Source: Costus lasius (taxonomy: Eukaryota > Streptophyta > Magnoliopsida > Zingiberales > Costaceae). Taken from it: a stretch of DNA of 64,000 nucleotides. The position numbers and the translations under genes were made by a program. The stretch covers positions 5,112,001 through 5,176,000 of the forward strand of contig CM050454.1 of NCBI GenBank assembly GCA_027563935.2. The letters run 5' to 3'. Numbering within the stretch: position 1 is the stretch's first letter; every line of letters starts with the position of its first letter. Of this stretch, positions 45,521-59,326 are shown piece by piece. Below the pieces are notes generated by a model. The model searched no databases. It worked only from the letters and a program-made list of their open reading frames with translations, and was not told the origin of the DNA.

Positions 45521-48472
45521 CTAGAAACAAATGTTAGATTTATCCGAGATAGCAAGCACGGACGTGGCAAAGCCTTCACAAACACTGACCAGATCCTCAA
45601 AGGTGAAAGAAGGCTGCATAAAATGGCAACCCAGAGATGGAACAGGATGCTGATGTGGCCTGCAACGCATGCAGTCAAATTCCCCACCTGAAAGCCAGTT
45701 CCTTTTTCTTGTAGTCGGAGAATATCCTCCAAGCAATCCAACTGTTCCCAAATAGAGAGAGGCTTGCACAGACATAAAAGAAACTTCAACTTTCACGCCC
45801 TCCACTTTGGGAATTTGCAACAGAACTTGACGCAATCTTTTTACTTCCTAAAGCAGTTTAACCAAAAATAATCAACAGAAGTCACAACAGAATCATTAGG
45901 CGAAATGATAAGTGCAGCATATATGCCCCAATATAAATTAGCAACTCAGCAGCTAAAAGACCTACTGAAAGAAATATCGTCCAAGAATACTATAACCATA
46001 TACAGGATTTATTGCATAAGTTTGATCCTTATATATTACTAGTTAGGAATTGGAATGATCACTGTATAAATATAAAATAAAACTAAGCTATTTGATGGGA
46101 TCTCACAATCCTATGCTATGATCCTTTGGAACGCCACACCATTCCTATTTAGGAACTCTTGAGAAACATGATATATAAACAAACAATTGAAATGTACTTC
46201 TTTACTTATAATAGTGTACTTTGTCCAAATATTACCACTACTCCATGTCTAAGTTCATTATATCTTTACTCTCTGGTAATAGTTTACAATAAACGATGGA
46301 AACCTCATGCGGAGCACACAGAAATTTATGCTGAATATTTCTAAGGGACAAAAACAATTTTATATTGCACATAACCACAATTCATTCACCAACAAAAAAG
46401 GTAGGCAATAAGCGTACAAAATTTAGTACAAAAGAGCACCATAAATCTTTCTGGAACTTGGATGGCATACATTGATGAAAAAATTCATGAATCTTTATTA
46501 AACATCTGATTACTTTAGAAGAAAATATAGATATTGCAGAGAAAACAAAGGAAAGTGCATTCACAATTAACCAAATTGACAAAGAAATATCAAATTGACC
46601 TAGTTGGATATGTAACTAAATAGGAGAATCTATGGTCTTTTGCATAGCACCTAAAGATCACACAGAAGGTCAGAAGCACATGAGAAACATACAGGAGCTA
46701 GTGTCGTGAACAATGGAGAAGGCAATCAAGTTAAAGATATATTACTTGAGTCCATGAGTTTATAAACATTATATCCTATACGGCATTATAGATCATAAAA
46801 TTAAACTAGTCACAATATACAAGCCTTATCTGTGATGTATACGTAAGCAAGGCATTTTGCAATACTCTCAAGTTAATCAACTTCAGAAAACAAGGATCAC
46901 AAAAATTCAACAAGATAGATCAATCAAAATCAACGAAACCTACTCATCTAGTGATCCAATTTCAGCCAAAATTAAAGATGATTTAAGAAATAAAATTGAA
47001 AATGGTTAGACAAAAGATATGTAGATCAATCCAAATCCATGATTTGGTCTAGCTGGAAAATTCAGAAACAGATATGACATCAGAAACATGCCAAAAGGTC
47101 CATAAAGTCATGGACCTGACTTGATGAACTATGTTGAGCCAAACAGCTGCATAGCTGTAAAATCCTCAAACAATTGACAAGATCATTAAATGTGCAATTA
47201 ATATATTCTTCACATAAAATTCCTCGGAGGCCAAAGAACCCATACAGAGAAACATAGATTTCATAACATATCATTACCAAAAAGTGCACTGCAGTTCAGT
47301 ATTAAATAAGTAAATCCATTAATAACTACATCAACCATAGAATACACTCTTACCAAATGTTGCAGTTAATAGACGAGCAACTGACAGTTTTAACTTCTAC
47401 CTGAGTCTCTTTTCTGAAAACATTAAAAAAACCTAATAAATTAACAAGAATGCAAAATACAAACCTGAAAGCTGAACTACAAGTTTATATACACACACAC
47501 ATTCCATGACTAACGGATAAAATTGACAGATGAGTCTTGAATAGAAACAGCTTCAATGTTGAGTAAAACCTAAAAATTCCTTACTCATAAATAGATACAG
47601 AAGTGGCCAGAAATTTACCAACACAAGTGCCGTATCATAACAAAGAAACACTATGAAGACCTTAAGTAGTATAAATCACGATAAAAGGACAGGTAATTAA
47701 CTAATTATTGTATTCATATAAATCGACCACAAAATCCAAGATTGATAGTCTTGTCCAAGAGGCAATTTGTTTCCATTTCGTACATCAAACTTGATAAGGT
47801 AAGCTATCACAGAATCAAGAATTGTCAGAACAATTAACCTAACCAGTTAAATTCTAAATTACCAAGCCTAGATACTAGAAAAAAGAACAAGTCAGGCGTT
47901 GCAGAATAAAAAGGGATAACCAGAGTCTTCCGACGCACCTACAGCACGCACAAAACCATCATAAATATAGAAACGTGACCTAGGACCAAGAGATCTATAC
48001 GCGTCAACGATGACATCCTATACTCAATAATGGAGATCCTCAACAAAGACGCAAAGATGGAAAGATCTATCATATAACATATATACAAAAGGACAATAGA
48101 ATTCAACGACCATATAAAATAGATTTAATCTAACTAACTTAAGAACTTGAAACAAAACGAACGCCACAAAAAAGAGCAAGGTTGATCAAACCCCAAAGGC
48201 CAGCCATCGCATCATGAATCTAGTAGGAAATGAAAATCAGACAATTATTGAATAACCTAAAACGAAACTGGAAGACAACGGCATGCACCTGGACAGATCT
48301 AAATCAAATAATTATGCTAGCAAGATCAAGACCTGAAAATTAAGCGAATAAAGAAAGGATTGCACAAACGAGAATGAGATCGCTGAATCGTCCGCGAAGC
48401 TGAGGAAAGAGGATCGGGCCACCGAAGAAATGGAGCAAATGGAACGGAGGAAAGGAGAGGAAGACACGCCTG
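45521..48472 (-). other. EIF5: Probable long 5' UTR intron of eIF5
   Basis: Minus-strand sequence between a TATA box at 48473-48480 and the acceptor at 45521. Candidate donors lie near 48289 (CCAG|GTGCATG) and 48336 (TCAG|GTCTTG). It holds no clear gene. Next to the acceptor, a 104-codon minus-strand ORF (45835-45521) is flanked by its own acceptor-like CTTTAG; it may be an alternative exon or chance. Confidence 0.45.
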
Positions 48473-48480
48473 TATTTATA
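48473..48480 (-). promoter_or_regulatory. EIF5: TATA box of the eIF5 gene
   Basis: TATAAATA on the minus strand, followed by a C/T-rich leader. It is the nearest good TATA box upstream of eIF5 and is consistent with a 5' UTR intron. Confidence 0.5.
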
Positions 48481-50127
48481 GGGAGGATGAGCCCTATTGC
48501 CTGGCTAGGGCACGCCGCTGCATTTGCCGCTTCATGCCCCTCGGTAGGGCAAAGTTTGGGCTTAGTGGGCTCTATTAGCAGCCCATGAGCGGCGAAATAA
48601 GGTAGATTTCTTTTAATGAAACAAGTTTTTTAGTTTTATTAAAGGGAAAGGAAAATAAAAGAAAATAAAGTAATTTAGCCTAATTGGACACTTTAGCCTA
48701 ATTTTAATTTTGAGCTAGATATATGTATTGATTAGGGAATTTTGATTTGTTTGTCTAATTCAATCAATAAATTTAGTTGTCGAGCCATATTTGATCCAAA
48801 ATTTTATTAACATTGACTAAGGTCTTTACTACTAGCTAAATTAGTAATAGATTAAATCGATAAGAGTAGTGATAGAAAAGTTGATATTTCAATGAGTCTG
48901 TAAGTGTGGAAAGCATCGGATAAAATATAGTAAAAGTGTCAGTTAATTCAATTAGTAAGAATTTTAATTATTGATAAAGCTTCATTTTCATTACTTAGCT
49001 TATAGCAACATTGTGTTGATATCTAGATGAATCGATTGAAAAGAAAAATGGTGGGAACACAAGTCAGATTGAGGAAGCGCATTTACTTATTTTATTTAAT
49101 TTAGAGAAAACTAAAATCAAATAAAATATAAGATTTCTTTTTTCTCTTATGTGAGTGTGAAGAGTTTTTTTTTTATTCACTCTTATTTTATGGCTGTGTT
49201 TTTTTAGATGAAAAATTATGAGAAAAAAATAAAAATAAATTGAATCTAGTAGTATTTTGTGTCTAAATTTAATGTACTTTTTATTTCTTTTCTTTCGAAT
49301 TTTTCATTAAAAAAACACACTATATATATTTTCATTCAAACACTTTATTTAGAGTGAAGTTGTATATATCAATTTCTCTCCTCCATTTTGAGTGTGGGTG
49401 GAATTTATTTTTAATTATTTTTTGTTGCATTTTTGTTAGGTGAAAGACCTGGTGAGGCCACATTTGGCACGCTAAAATAACATAATTAATTGCATTACTT
49501 TATGCTTTATTTTATGATAAAAGTGTATTTTTTTATAGTAATTTATATCATTGTATTTTAAGGTCATTCTGCAAAAGCTAGAATTTGCAGAGTTAACGCT
49601 GCAAAAATATTAAACCAATAGTGTCAAAATAGTTATAATAAACTGTAAGACCTAATGCATAAATTAGAAAAACAGGAGTCAATCTACAACTAATCTAAAA
49701 TTATAATAATTTTAAACAGTTTGAGGCGATCTACAGTATAAGGCCATTTTAGAATAAATCTGATTGATAAATATTTTTAAATTTCATTCTAAATTTTAAA
49801 CTATAGACTTTCAATATGTAAGCAAAAAAAGTTTAGAGGTTGTTTTGCACAGTATTCCTTTTTTTTAATAAGATATAATTTGAGATCATAAATAGGGCAA
49901 TTATAAATATGCAAAATCAAATATTAAAATATATAGTTAATTTTTTATTTTTTTGCTCAACAAAACTAAAAGGAAAATTCGTAAACAAAGAGAGAAGGAA
50001 GAAACAGCCACATTAACTAAGTGAAACGTTAACACTGCAATTCGGAGAAGGGAAAAAAATCAGAAAATAAAATAAACAACAAGAGAAGAGAAATAGAGAG
50101 GAAAAGAAATAGTTTCTTTCTCTTTTA
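48481..50127. other. AT-rich spacer
   Basis: No gene, RNA or definable repeat. Long A/T runs and poly-T tracts; the last 100 bases become purine-rich (GAGAAGAGAAATAGAGAGG). Confidence 0.5.
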
Positions 50128-50265
50128 GGTCTTGTGTTTCAATTGAAGGAAAGAAATCTTTTGACCAGTCAACCGCTCAGTTGACTGAGTCAAAATTAAC
50201 CCAAATCCATATAATCTTACCCAAATAAGCAAAGTGATTGGGGTCGCTGATGGAGCGGAGCAAGT

Positions 50266-50273
50266 ACTGCCGC
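50266..50273 (+). repeat. hAT-2 target site duplication, left copy
   Basis: ACTGCCGC, identical to 52129-52136. Confidence 0.95.
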
Positions 50274-50795
50274 TAGAGGTGGCCATGGGCCGTGCCTGGG
50301 CCGGCCCGGGCCCGGGCCCGCCTCGGCCCGCCAGAAGTCGTGCCGTGCCAGGCACGGCACGATTGTAATCGTGCCGTGCCGGGCACGGCACGACGGCAAA
50401 ATGCCTGGGCCCGGCACGGCCCGCGGCACGTTTAACCGTGCCGGCCCAGGCACGGCTCAGCCTCTGGCCGGGCCTGGATCCGGCCCGCGGGCCGAATCCG
50501 GCACGCGGGCTGAAACCGGCCCGTGGGCTATAGTCGGCCCAGCGGGCCGTGCCAGGCACGGCCCGAATGTGGCCCACGGGCCGACTTTGGCCCGTATTAT
50601 GTATTTTGCATATTTTTTTTAAAAAAATATTTAATTATTATTTAATTAATTATTTTATTTTAAACATATATAATTTTAATTTTAATATATTTTATTAAAT
50701 TAATATTAATTTATTTATTAACAATACTAACAACACATGACTAAAGTTAAAACCAACTCGATTAAATTTCATATTCATAAATTATACATTTATGC

Positions 50796-51332
50796 TTAAA
50801 TCAATTGTCGACATAATGGGCATACACAATTGACCCGTAGCCAACTACGCAAGCAGCTACTATGGAAGATATGCGAGCATTGTGTTAAGCATACTTGCGC
50901 TCCGTGCTCCATCTTCTCTATGCATATTGCGCACTCCATGTTTTCAGCTCTATCTCCTTCTTCAATAATAAAAAACTCAAGTGACTCTTGTGCTTGGTTT
51001 GTTTCGATATATTGCTCCGGCTCATCGTTGATATTATCACTATCCTCCTCACTATCACTTATTTCAAAGTCATCAGCCTCTATTTCAATCTCAACCCCAG
51101 AAGGAGAGGGAGAAGCCAAAAATTCTTGTCTTGCATGATCAGATAAGTGGATAAAGTATTCTTCAAACCTTAATACATCAATTCGTATAAGTTGACTAAC
51201 ACGTTCGATAATACTTAAAATAGTGATTCTCCATTGATCAGCATTGAAGAAATTTAAGGTAGAAGTAAAGAAAATTGAACGTTGAGAATTTGGCATAATG
51301 ATAATTATCTTCACTCTTCTATTATCTGTCAT
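50796..51332 (-). CDS. RING-H2 finger protein encoded inside hAT-2
   Basis: Intact 178-codon ORF. The C-terminus is a textbook RING-H2 finger: C134-x2-C137-x14-C152-x-H154-x2-H157-x2-C160-x10-C171-x2-C174, with the SWLRVNCVCPLC ending common to E3 ubiquitin ligases. All eight zinc ligands are present, and the protein stops four residues later. Residues 15-70 are hydrophobic/amphipathic with no known domain; 81-130 are strongly acidic (EIEIEADDFEISDSEEDSD). No transmembrane segment is evident. A TATA box lies about 320 bp upstream, and a possible 5' UTR intron (GTAAGTATT near 51406 to ACATAG at 51339) ends just before the ATG. Ubiquitin-ligase activity is inferred from the RING only. It could be a captured host gene or an element-specific gene. 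Confidence 0.8.
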   Translation of the reverse strand: MTDNRRVKIIIIMPNSQRSIFFTSTLNFFNADQWRITILSIIERVSQLIRIDVLRFEEYFIHLSDHARQEFLASPSPSGVEIEIEADDFEISDSEEDSDNINDEPEQYIETNQAQESLEFFIIEEGDRAENMECAICIEKMEHGAQVCLTQCSHIFHSSCLRSWLRVNCVCPLCRQLI

Positions 51333-51467
51333 TTTTCTCTATGTCTCGTGCTCGTGCTCACCACGTGATAATTATATTATAAAAGTAAATTAATTTAATA
51401 CTTACTTGATCTTCTCCACGTCTAGTCACGTGGTGACTGGTGAGCACGAGGCATAGAAAAAAATGAC
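51328..51467 (-). repeat. 41-bp imperfect inverted repeat spanning the RING ORF start
   Basis: Left arm 51328-51368 and right arm 51426-51467 pair over nearly their whole length (CTCGTGCTCACCA...CACGTGA core), separated by 57 bp of AT-rich DNA. The left arm contains the ORF start codon at 51332-51330. Confidence 0.85.
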
Positions 51468-51649
51468 TAGTGTAGACCGAGAGAGCATTGAATTCTTGAT
51501 GGCTAAGAAGAAGCTTAAGTTTGAGTTCAATTAAGAAACTAATTGTAACTCAAGACTTAGAAAAGAGATTAAGAGAATTAAGAGAGAATGAGAAATTATT
51601 CCAAAGATAGTTGGAAACTTGTGTGAAGAAATGAGAGGGTTGGGGGGTC

Positions 51650-51657
51650 AATTTATA
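51650..51657 (-). promoter_or_regulatory. TATA box of the hAT-2 internal gene
   Basis: TATAAATT on the minus strand inside the element, followed by a C-rich leader (GACCCCCCAACCCTCTC). Similar TATA and leader layouts precede transposase genes in plant hATs. Confidence 0.55.
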
Positions 51658-51817
51658 GGGATGAATTGGGTGTATAATTACATATTTATACCCTATTTTT
51701 AATTATTAAAAGAGGCTAAAATGGTAATTTTATACCATAAAGACAATTATATCCCTAACTTTTAAAATTTTTATAACTATTATGAGGGCATTTAGGTAAA
51801 AAATACAATTTTCATGC

Positions 51818-51952
51818 GTGCCGTGCCTGGCCCGGGTTCGTGCCGTGCCCGGCCCGGCCCGCGTGCCGTGCCCGGCCCGGGTTCGTGCCGTGCCCGGCCC
51901 GGCCCGCGTGCCGTGCCTGGCCCGGGTTCGTGCCGTGCCCGGCCCGGCACGC
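51818..51952. repeat. 45-bp subterminal array of hAT-2, three copies
   Basis: Three nearly identical 45-bp units of GTGCCGTGCCYGGCCCGGGT plus TCGTGCCGTGCCCGGCCCGG plus a 5-base tail, next to the right end of the element. Overlapping ORFs here are repeat artefacts. Confidence 0.9.
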
Positions 51953-52128
51953 TTGCGGGCCGTGCCCGGCCCGGCCCGCGGGCCGCGAACCCCCGGCCCA
52001 GCACGACCCGTGACGGGCCGCGGGCCGCCCGCGGCCCGTTGACTTGGTCAACAGGCCGTGCCGTGCCCGGCCCGCGTCGTGCCGGGCCGTGCGGGCCGCG
52101 GGCCGGCCCGGCCCGTTGGCCACCTCTA

Positions 52129-52136
52129 ACTGCCGC
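52129..52136 (+). repeat. hAT-2 target site duplication, right copy
   Basis: ACTGCCGC, identical to 50266-50273. Confidence 0.95.
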
Positions 52137-52354
52137 CACCCTGCCGCGGGATGGGGCACGATGCAGGCGTGGAGCTCAACGGAGGCAGCATCTGGGTCGC
52201 TCATGCGGCCGTGGCGGGCCTTGAGGAGGATGGAGGTGTCGCCGCGCTTGAATGCGGCGTGGAGGAGCTTCACCGCCGCGGCTAGCCCAAAGGTGATCTC
52301 CTCGAGGATGTCCCCCATTTGGAAGGGCACAGCGAGAGGTGAGAGGGAAGAGGG

Positions 52355-52660
52355 GCGCGGCGACATTGGGAGGGCGAGAGGGGAGGAAGGACGCGGCGAG
52401 CAGAGCGGCAGCAACGAGGGGGCGGCGAACGAGGGAGAGGCGGGAGGGGAGCGGGCGCGGCGACGTCGGGAGGGCGAGAGGGGAGGAAGGACGCGGCGAG
52501 CAGAGCAGCAGCAACGAGGGGGGCGGCGAACGAGGGAGAGGCGAGAGGGGAGAGGGTGTAGCGACATCGGGAGGGCAAGAGGGGAGGAAGGACGCGGCGA
52601 GCAGAGCGGCAGCAACGAGGGGGGCGGCGAACGAGGGAGAGGCGACAGTAGCTTGGAGCG
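52355..52660. repeat. GC-rich ~101-bp tandem repeat, three copies
   Basis: Units starting near 52355, 52456 and 52556, each with GCGGCGACRTYGGGAGGGC, GGGAGGAAGGACGCGGCGAG, then CAGCAACGAGG and GCGGCGAACGAGGGAGAGGC. Degenerate copies extend to about 52860. They lie just upstream of the interrupted exon. Several long ORFs on both strands (52044-53079) come from this array. Confidence 0.85.
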
Positions 52661-53046
52661 GCGGCAACAAAGGTCGAACAGAGAGGGGCAAGCGCTGCGA
52701 GGTCGGACGGAGAGGGGCAGTGAAGTTGGGCGAGAGGGGAGGGGCAGCGAGCTCGGGCGGAGGGGGCGAATGCGAGCTTGGACAGAGAGGGGCGAGCGGG
52801 GCGTGGTGAAGGCGAGAGGGAAGGAAGGACACGGCGAGAGAGGAGGCGCATGGGAGATCGTGAGAGTTGGGCGTGAGAAGGAGAGAACGGAAATGAGTTC
52901 CGTTTCTTTTTTAGGGAACATTTTTGGAGAGAAAGAAAAGAAATTATTTCTTTTCCTTTGTTCATTTCCTTCCAAACTAAGGAAATGGAAGAAAAAAACC
53001 CTATTTCTTTCCTTTCCCTCCTTGTTTCTCTCCTCTGAAACAGACC

Positions 53047-53698
53047 GTAAGTGTTAACAATATATGAACAATTATACAATTCTAATATGCAAAAAAAAAA
53101 AACACTAAATGAGCTTTTTTATGAGTTATGAAGGGGTAAGTATAAATCAAATAATGCAAACAATAGAATTAGAAATTTCGTTTATTTGTTCCTTACAAAA
53201 CTAAGAGATTTTATTTAACCTGTAAGACTAAAACAATACAAGTAATCATATTGAGTATAACAATTATAGAAACTATTCTAGTATTTTTAATAAAATAACT
53301 ATGATTAGTCTATTTTAACCCACTACTTTATACCAAATTCCCAACCATGCTTTACTTTTTTCAATATCTTTAACAATTGTTATCCTTTTAGTCCATAATA
53401 GATAGCAAATAAACAAAACTGTGCCGCTGAAGCTGTACTAATGTGGAGGGGAAAAAAGTTCGGAATTAAACTAAATTCAAAACATGGCTAATTCGAAGGA
53501 AACAAATATCCACATTACTTATTGAGCCAAAAAGAATCCCAGAGCATTGTCGCTCTTTCTGTTAGAAAAATGACAAATCCAGCCAGTATTAACAAAGCAT
53601 GAAGAGAGAAGCTACTGACTGAAAAATGAAGCTCTTTCTTGGTCGCAGCTACAACGAACTGCGTCACTCAAATTATTAAACAGTGAGATAAGTTTAGA
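53047..53698. other. Downstream flank of the ATP synthase beta gene
   Basis: AT-rich; contains the 3' untranslated region of the ATP synthase gene next to 53698. Nothing else seen. Confidence 0.5.
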
Positions 53699-56831
<3,133 letters not shown>

Positions 56832-57667
56832 GGCGAAGAGCGCGTGGGGAAAAGAGGCGGCTCTGCTTCTTATTATTCCGATTTAGGGCTGGGAGCTCAG
56901 GAAAGAGTGGACGCGAAAAGGTCGAGTTAAAGTGGAATTATGGAAATTTTGGAGTCCGGTTGATCGGAAATATTTTAATACCTGTCGAGCCGATAATTAA
57001 TTTATTGAACTAAATTATAAAAATTAACTAATCAAATTTAACATCAATATTATAATTTAATAACATATTCTTATTATGTAGATAATTATATAAAAATTAC
57101 TTGTTAATTACAAACTATTAAATAATCATTCTAAAAATACATATAAGCAATTCAATAATTAATTGATTATATTGATTCAGGAAAGTATACGTTATTATAA
57201 TAAATTTTATAATTAATAAATAATAACAAAAAAACTACAATTTATAATAAATCAATATCAACAACATAAGATCAACGAGAAGACACATATCATAAAATAC
57301 GACCATATACTAATTAAATCTGAGAAATTAAACCCAATATTTTTTTCATATGTTAAATCAAAATTTAAATAATTAATTAATTAATAATAATAATAATATA
57401 AAAATAATATTTAAAACTAGTTTAAATTAGATAAAAACAAGATGTACAAATAATATTAATTAGTTCAACTAGTAAAGAATCAAATGTTTTGATTTGCTCC
57501 AAAATCAATTTTATTAATTTCTGATTCCATTTTAAATTTATTTTTTTTGATAAAAAAATTTAAATTGAATTAAACCAATTAGATTCAATTGAGCTAACCA
57601 AATGAACGAATAAAAATCTTAAGCGGGTATGCCACTCTGCAGGTACCGAATCCTAATCCTAAGGTTA
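56832..57667. other. Upstream flank of the ATP synthase beta gene
   Basis: The first ~100 bases should contain the core promoter (AATAATAAGAAG-like sequence on the minus strand; no clear TATA box). 57000-57600 is extremely AT-rich without features. Confidence 0.5.
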
Positions 57668-57672
57668 AAGCG

Positions 57673-58983
57673 TGTCACGCCCCGATCTGAACGGTCTAAA
57701 ATTGGCGCTTATTCGCTTCCTAGAGCAGTCCGGCGGAACACCGGAACGTGAACTCGCTAGGGTTTCCGGACCGAATCTCGTCCCCAATTCGAAACCCTAA
57801 CTTCCCCGAATAATCTTTTTCCCCCAAATTACAATTCACTCAGAAAAGTCCGGAAAACCCTAACCCTAATTCGAGAAAACTGAACCCTAAATCAAATAAT
57901 ACCTTTCTAGTCAACGCTATTTTGACCAGTCAACCTGAAGTTGCCGTCAACGCCGAAGGTTCCCGTTTTGCTGTCGTCACCTCTGCGTCAGCCGCCGGCC
58001 GAAATCGAGATCTGATTTCGATTTGTCTCGCTGACGTCACGCCGACTTCAGCACGCTAAATCGATACCGCCGAATCAATATTGACTGTTGACCTCCTCCT
58101 CGGAACGAACGCCGAGCGCGTTCGTCTCTTCGTCTTCAAGTTGAGCTCGAACGCCGCCTGCGTCGAGCCTCGTCCCTTCGTCGCCGAGGACTGCTCACTG
58201 GAAAGGGGAAGCCTCCTGCTTCCCTCTGCCTCTCGTCGCCGGCGCAGTAGCAGCCTTCTACTGTCGGGACCTCGCTGGTCAAGGGGAAAACGCGCCGAGA
58301 AGTTCGCCGAGACACTGAAACAGGGGAAAGGAATTTGCTCGTCGGAGAAGAAACACAGGGGGAGATGAGACACCAGGAATAGGGAAAGCTTCACCTTTAT
58401 TCCTTCTTTAAAGGTTACAAAACCCTAAACTCCTAGCTATCCGCGCCGCTCGCCGGACGCACTCCCTGGATCCTACGTTCGCAGATGGTGCTCGCTATCA
58501 GCTCCCTCTTCTCTCTCACCGGCAGCGTCGCTCGCCACCATTCACAGATGCTCTCCTCTCTCCCTCCAAGTCCCCCCTCCCGATCTCCTGTCCGCTCCTT
58601 ATAACGAAGGAAGCCGCTCGAGACCGCATCGTCGCCCGAATCTCGCGGAGACGACGACGAAGCCGCCTCCAATCTCCGCTTCCCTCGCTGAAACTATCCA
58701 ACGTCGCCTCGCATGCCGAGTCGTCCGAGTCTTCAGTTGAAGCAGTCGACGATGCCACCTGCGAACTCATACCGCGTTGTTGAACGAGCTCGGGTAGAGA
58801 TCCTCGCCACCTCCGCAATTGTCGTAGCAGCCGCGCCTTCGTCCGAGTTTTGCTCGCGTCCGCGTCCGACGCGAGTGAAGAGGATGCATCGCAGACGGGT
58901 TGCTTGATTTGGACTTGGGCTAATCTGCTTCTCTTGCTAGGCTCACTGGACCTTGGGCTGAACCGGAAATCCAGGGCCTAACA
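57673..58983 (-). mobile_element. Solo LTR of a gypsy element
   Basis: 1,311 bp beginning TGTCACGCCCCG and ending GGGCCTAACA on the plus strand, flanked on both sides by AAGCG (57668-57672 and 58984-58988). In its own orientation (minus) it runs TGTTAGGCCC...GGGGCGTGACA, like LTR B (TGTCAAGGCC...GGGGCGTGACA). No internal region is present. Telomere-like CCCTAACCCTAA near 57855-57895 and GC-rich ORFs are part of the LTR. Confidence 0.85.
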
Positions 58984-59326
58984 AAGCGGGTACCGTTTAA
59001 AAGTTTTTTTTTTTTCCAGATGGACACCCATTCAATGGCAACATCACCTTGTCAGATTGGCCCGGAGTTAGGCTTTGTATTGTGCACTTCAATCTTGTGC
59101 AAGAGAGAAAGCAACATGAAATCTGCATTTCAACAGTTCTGTCGGGACTCGAGAGACTTCACGATCAGTTTACACGACGTCAGTAACTTGAAAATTGTCA
59201 AAATTCCGGTAATAACCTGGTCACATATTTCTGTTATGAAAAAAAAAGCTTAACATATGAACCTAGAACAAACTGGCTTTAATTCCTCGGATATTCCATC
59301 TTGGAAGATGGCAGAAGTATTGCTCC

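Larger units (their letters stand above)
50274..52128 (-). mobile_element. hAT-2: non-autonomous hAT element carrying a RING-H2 ORF
   Basis: 1,855 bp with terminal inverted repeats TAGAGGTGGCCA and an exact 8-bp target duplication. Both subterminal zones (50290-50600 and 51815-52120) are dense in GGCCCG/CGGGCC and GTGCCGTGCC motifs in both orientations, the pattern of GGTGGCCA-type plant hATs. Between them are an AT-rich 3' flank (50600-50790), the RING-H2 ORF (50796-51332), a hairpin (51328-51467), a leader with TATA box (51650), and AT-rich promoter DNA. No transposase domain is present, so transposition would need a partner element. The exact duplication argues for a recent insertion. Confidence 0.9.
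50221..52318 (-). pseudogene. Gene-like first exon interrupted by hAT-2 (unknown product)
   Basis: On the minus strand the frame begins with ATG at 52318 (MGDILEEITFGLAAAVKLLH) and runs to 52137. It continues in the same frame from 50273 to 50221, where a good donor (TTTGG|GTAAG) follows. The two pieces give 78 codons plus one base. hAT-2 and one copy of the 8-bp duplication account for the whole gap. Codon composition is GC-rich and non-repetitive here, unlike the arrays upstream, which supports a true coding exon. I do not recognise the protein. The downstream exons were not found; the frame runs into a stop soon after the donor if unspliced. Confidence 0.5.
50128..53046 (-). mobile_element. 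Possible TIR element carrying a gene fragment and hosting hAT-2
   Basis: The left end (GGTCTTGTGTTTCA then AAGGAAAGAAAT) and the right end read on the minus strand (GGTCTGTTTCAGAGG then GGAAAGGAAAGAAATAGG) are similar inverted ends. Between them lie the gene-like exon (52318-52137 plus 50273-50221) and GC-rich tandem repeats. This is the layout of a Pack-type element, but no target duplication is clear, so a normal gene with a purine-rich promoter remains possible. Confidence 0.3.

Noticed and set aside
49990..53060. GTTAACACT near 50029 and its complement near 53049 as target duplications
   Set aside because: They are in inverted, not direct, orientation and centre on the palindrome GTTAAC, so they are probably coincidental.
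52044..53079. Several long ORFs on both strands (up to 387 codons)
   Set aside because: They read through GC-rich tandem repeats or hAT subterminal repeats, overlap on both strands, and give only R/G/A/S/P-rich low-complexity products.
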